This document shows positions 6,266 to 7,286 of a stretch of 7,286 nt of DNA, one piece after another. Numbering within the stretch: the stretch's first letter is position 1; the number at the start of each line of letters is the position of its first letter. The DNA lies in contig WLJF01000036.1 in the NCBI GenBank assembly GCA_009701945.1, forward strand, positions 1 through 7,286, read 5' to 3'. The stretch is from Actinomycetota bacterium. Its GTDB lineage: Bacteria > Actinomycetota > Actinomycetes > Nanopelagicales > Nanopelagicaceae. Under the pieces are notes generated by a model. The model was given only the letters and a program-made list of their open reading frames with translations, was not told the origin of the DNA and searched no databases. The position numbers were made by a program, and so were the translations under genes.

Positions 6266-7144
6266 GTGAGCAAGCCTATTAAGCGTGATTTTGGTGACCG
6301 GACTATCCCAGCATGGGTAACGGGTCGCGGTGGTGAATCATTTACCGACATCACATACGAAGTCGCTGATGGCATTGCAAAAATTACGATCAACCGTCCA
6401 AAGGTGCGCAACGCATTTCGTCCACAAACAATTATTGAATTGAAATCAGCATTTGATTTAGCGCGCGACAATTCAGAAGTAGGCGTCATCATCCTTACAG
6501 GTAAAGGCGATGAAGCATTCTGTTCTGGCGGAGATATCAGTGTTCGTGGAGATGATGGATACCTTGGAGATGATTCACTTTCGCAACAAGGTGTTGGTCG
6601 CCTCAATGTCTTAGACCTTCAGGTACAAATTCGTCGCACACCAAAACCTGTCGTTGCAATGATCGCTGGTTGGGCAATTGGCGGAGGACATGTTCTTCAC
6701 GTCGTCTGCGATCTTTCAATCGCTGCAGATAATGCAAAGTTTGGTCAGACAGGACCAATGGTTGGTTCATTCGATGGTGGTTACGGATCAGGACTTCTTG
6801 CAGCTTCTGTTGGACAGAAGAAAGCTCGCGAAATTTGGTTTATGACTCGTCAATACGATGCTCAAGAAGCTCTCTCTATGGGACTTGTTAACACCGTTGT
6901 TCCACTGAAAGAGTTAGAAGCTGAAACAGTTTCATGGTGCCGTGAGATGTTGCAGAACTCTCCAATGGCACTTCGCCTGATCAAAGCTTCAATGAACGCT
7001 GCAGATGATGGACTTGCTGGAGTTCAACAGCTTGCAGGAGATGCCACCCTTCTCTTCTACTTATCTGAAGAAGGCCAAGAAGGACGAGATGCATACAAGG
7101 AAAAGCGAAAGCCTGACTTCGGAAAGTTTCCTAAGCGACCTTAA
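6266..7144 (+). CDS. menB: 1,4-Dihydroxy-2-naphthoyl-CoA synthase
   Basis: This crotonase-fold enzyme of 292 residues closes the second ring of the naphthoate by an intramolecular Claisen-type condensation of o-succinylbenzoyl-CoA. Oxyanion-hole elements are FCSGGD (85-90, with Gly89) and AIGGGH with Gly140. The active-site run [16 protein letters not shown] starts at Phe159. Gln161, Thr162, Gly163 and Trp191 match the bicarbonate-binding residues of the E. coli type (Gln154, Gly156 and Trp184 there, a constant offset of 7). The C-terminal half, such as [14 protein letters not shown] and EEGQEGRDA, closely follows MenB and not generic enoyl-CoA hydratases. Length is normal (E. coli about 285). 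The start is GTG with GGAGG upstream. It is transcribed away from menE across a 41-base gap, and menC follows after 3 bases. Confidence 0.97.
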   Translation: MSKPIKRDFGDRTIPAWVTGRGGESFTDITYEVADGIAKITINRPKVRNAFRPQTIIELKSAFDLARDNSEVGVIILTGKGDEAFCSGGDISVRGDDGYLGDDSLSQQGVGRLNVLDLQVQIRRTPKPVVAMIAGWAIGGGHVLHVVCDLSIAADNAKFGQTGPMVGSFDGGYGSGLLAASVGQKKAREIWFMTRQYDAQEALSMGLVNTVVPLKELEAETVSWCREMLQNSPMALRLIKASMNAADDGLAGVQQLAGDATLLFYLSEEGQEGRDAYKEKRKPDFGKFPKRP

Positions 7145-7147
7145 TTT

Positions 7148-7286
7148 ATGGATCAAAGCCTGCTCGAAACAATGCGCGTAGTTGCGCTACCTACAAGGAC
7201 AAATTTTCGCGGGATAAGTGTGAGAGAAGTAGCCCTCTTTCAAGGCGAATATGGTTGGGGTGAATTCTCACCTTTTCTTGAATACG
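7148..7286 (+). CDS. menC: o-Succinylbenzoate synthase, 5' part only
   Basis: The first 46 codons of a gene that continues beyond the window. The protein reads MRVVALPTRTNFRGISVREV from residue 9, then FQGEYGWGEFSPFLEY. This is the N-terminal capping region of actinobacterial MenC, an enolase-superfamily enzyme that dehydrates SHCHC to o-succinylbenzoate, the substrate of MenE. The catalytic lysines and metal-binding acids are in the part not seen. It begins 3 bases after the menB stop with no obvious ribosome site of its own, so it is probably translated by coupling. ATG 7148 is chosen; an in-frame ATG at 7172 is an alternative that would remove 8 residues. The match to MenC rests on this short segment plus its position beside menB. 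Confidence 0.85.
   Translation, partial: MDQSLLETMRVVALPTRTNFRGISVREVALFQGEYGWGEFSPFLEY

Noticed and set aside
5980..6606. Open frame of 208 codons on the minus strand spanning the menE-menB gap.
   Set aside because: It is antisense to menB and out of frame with menE, with arginine/serine-rich content typical of a shadow frame.
6266..7144. Reading menB as a general enoyl-CoA hydratase.
   Set aside because: The [12 protein letters not shown] run, the conserved C-terminal part and the menE/menC neighbours all favour MenB.

Overview
The window is a gene-dense, moderate-to-low GC stretch (mid-40s percent by eye) carrying two linked respiratory gene sets. One is a cytochrome c maturation operon of the System II (Ccs/Res) type; the other is part of the menaquinone (vitamin K2) pathway. 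Protein motifs such as the GARPRTLPAA start of MenA, the short MenE, the MenC N-terminus and the PLDc_N-like small protein point to Actinobacteria. The low GC, overlapping genes and near absence of spacers suggest a streamlined freshwater lineage such as Nanopelagicales (acI); this placement is an inference from composition and style. The linkage of ccdA, resB and ccsB with men genes resembles, from memory, the corresponding region of Mycobacterium.

Layout. Bases 1-298 (+) are the 3' end of a TlpA/ResA-like thioredoxin. It is followed by ccdA (295-1020), resB (1020-2486) and ccsB (2486-3400), each start overlapping the preceding stop by 1-4 bases. A PQ-loop membrane protein (3415-4008, +) follows 14 bases later and looks like the last gene of this operon. 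It converges with and overlaps by 15 bases a small membrane protein gene (3994-4248, -). Next on the minus strand come menA (4289-5158) and menE (5130-6224), which overlap by 29 bases. A 41-base divergent gap separates menE from menB (6266-7144, +), and menC begins 3 bases after menB and runs off the window at 7286.

How the genes work together. The thioredoxin, CcdA, ResB and CcsB keep apocytochrome c cysteines reduced, move haem outward and ligate it on the outer face of the membrane. MenE, MenB, MenA and MenC make the lipid electron carrier that feeds the respiratory chain: MenC makes o-succinylbenzoate, MenE activates it with CoA, MenB closes the naphthoate ring and MenA prenylates it. The PQ-loop protein and the small PLDc_N-like protein have no assigned role here and are the least understood parts of the window.

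I saw no RNA genes, mobile elements, CRISPR arrays or long repeats, and no gene-free stretch longer than 41 bases. No clearly new multi-gene system is visible. The best leads are the PQ-loop gene attached to the Ccs operon, a symmetric promoter element between menE and menB, a probable leaderless start for the small membrane gene, and a MenB with bicarbonate-type active-site residues.
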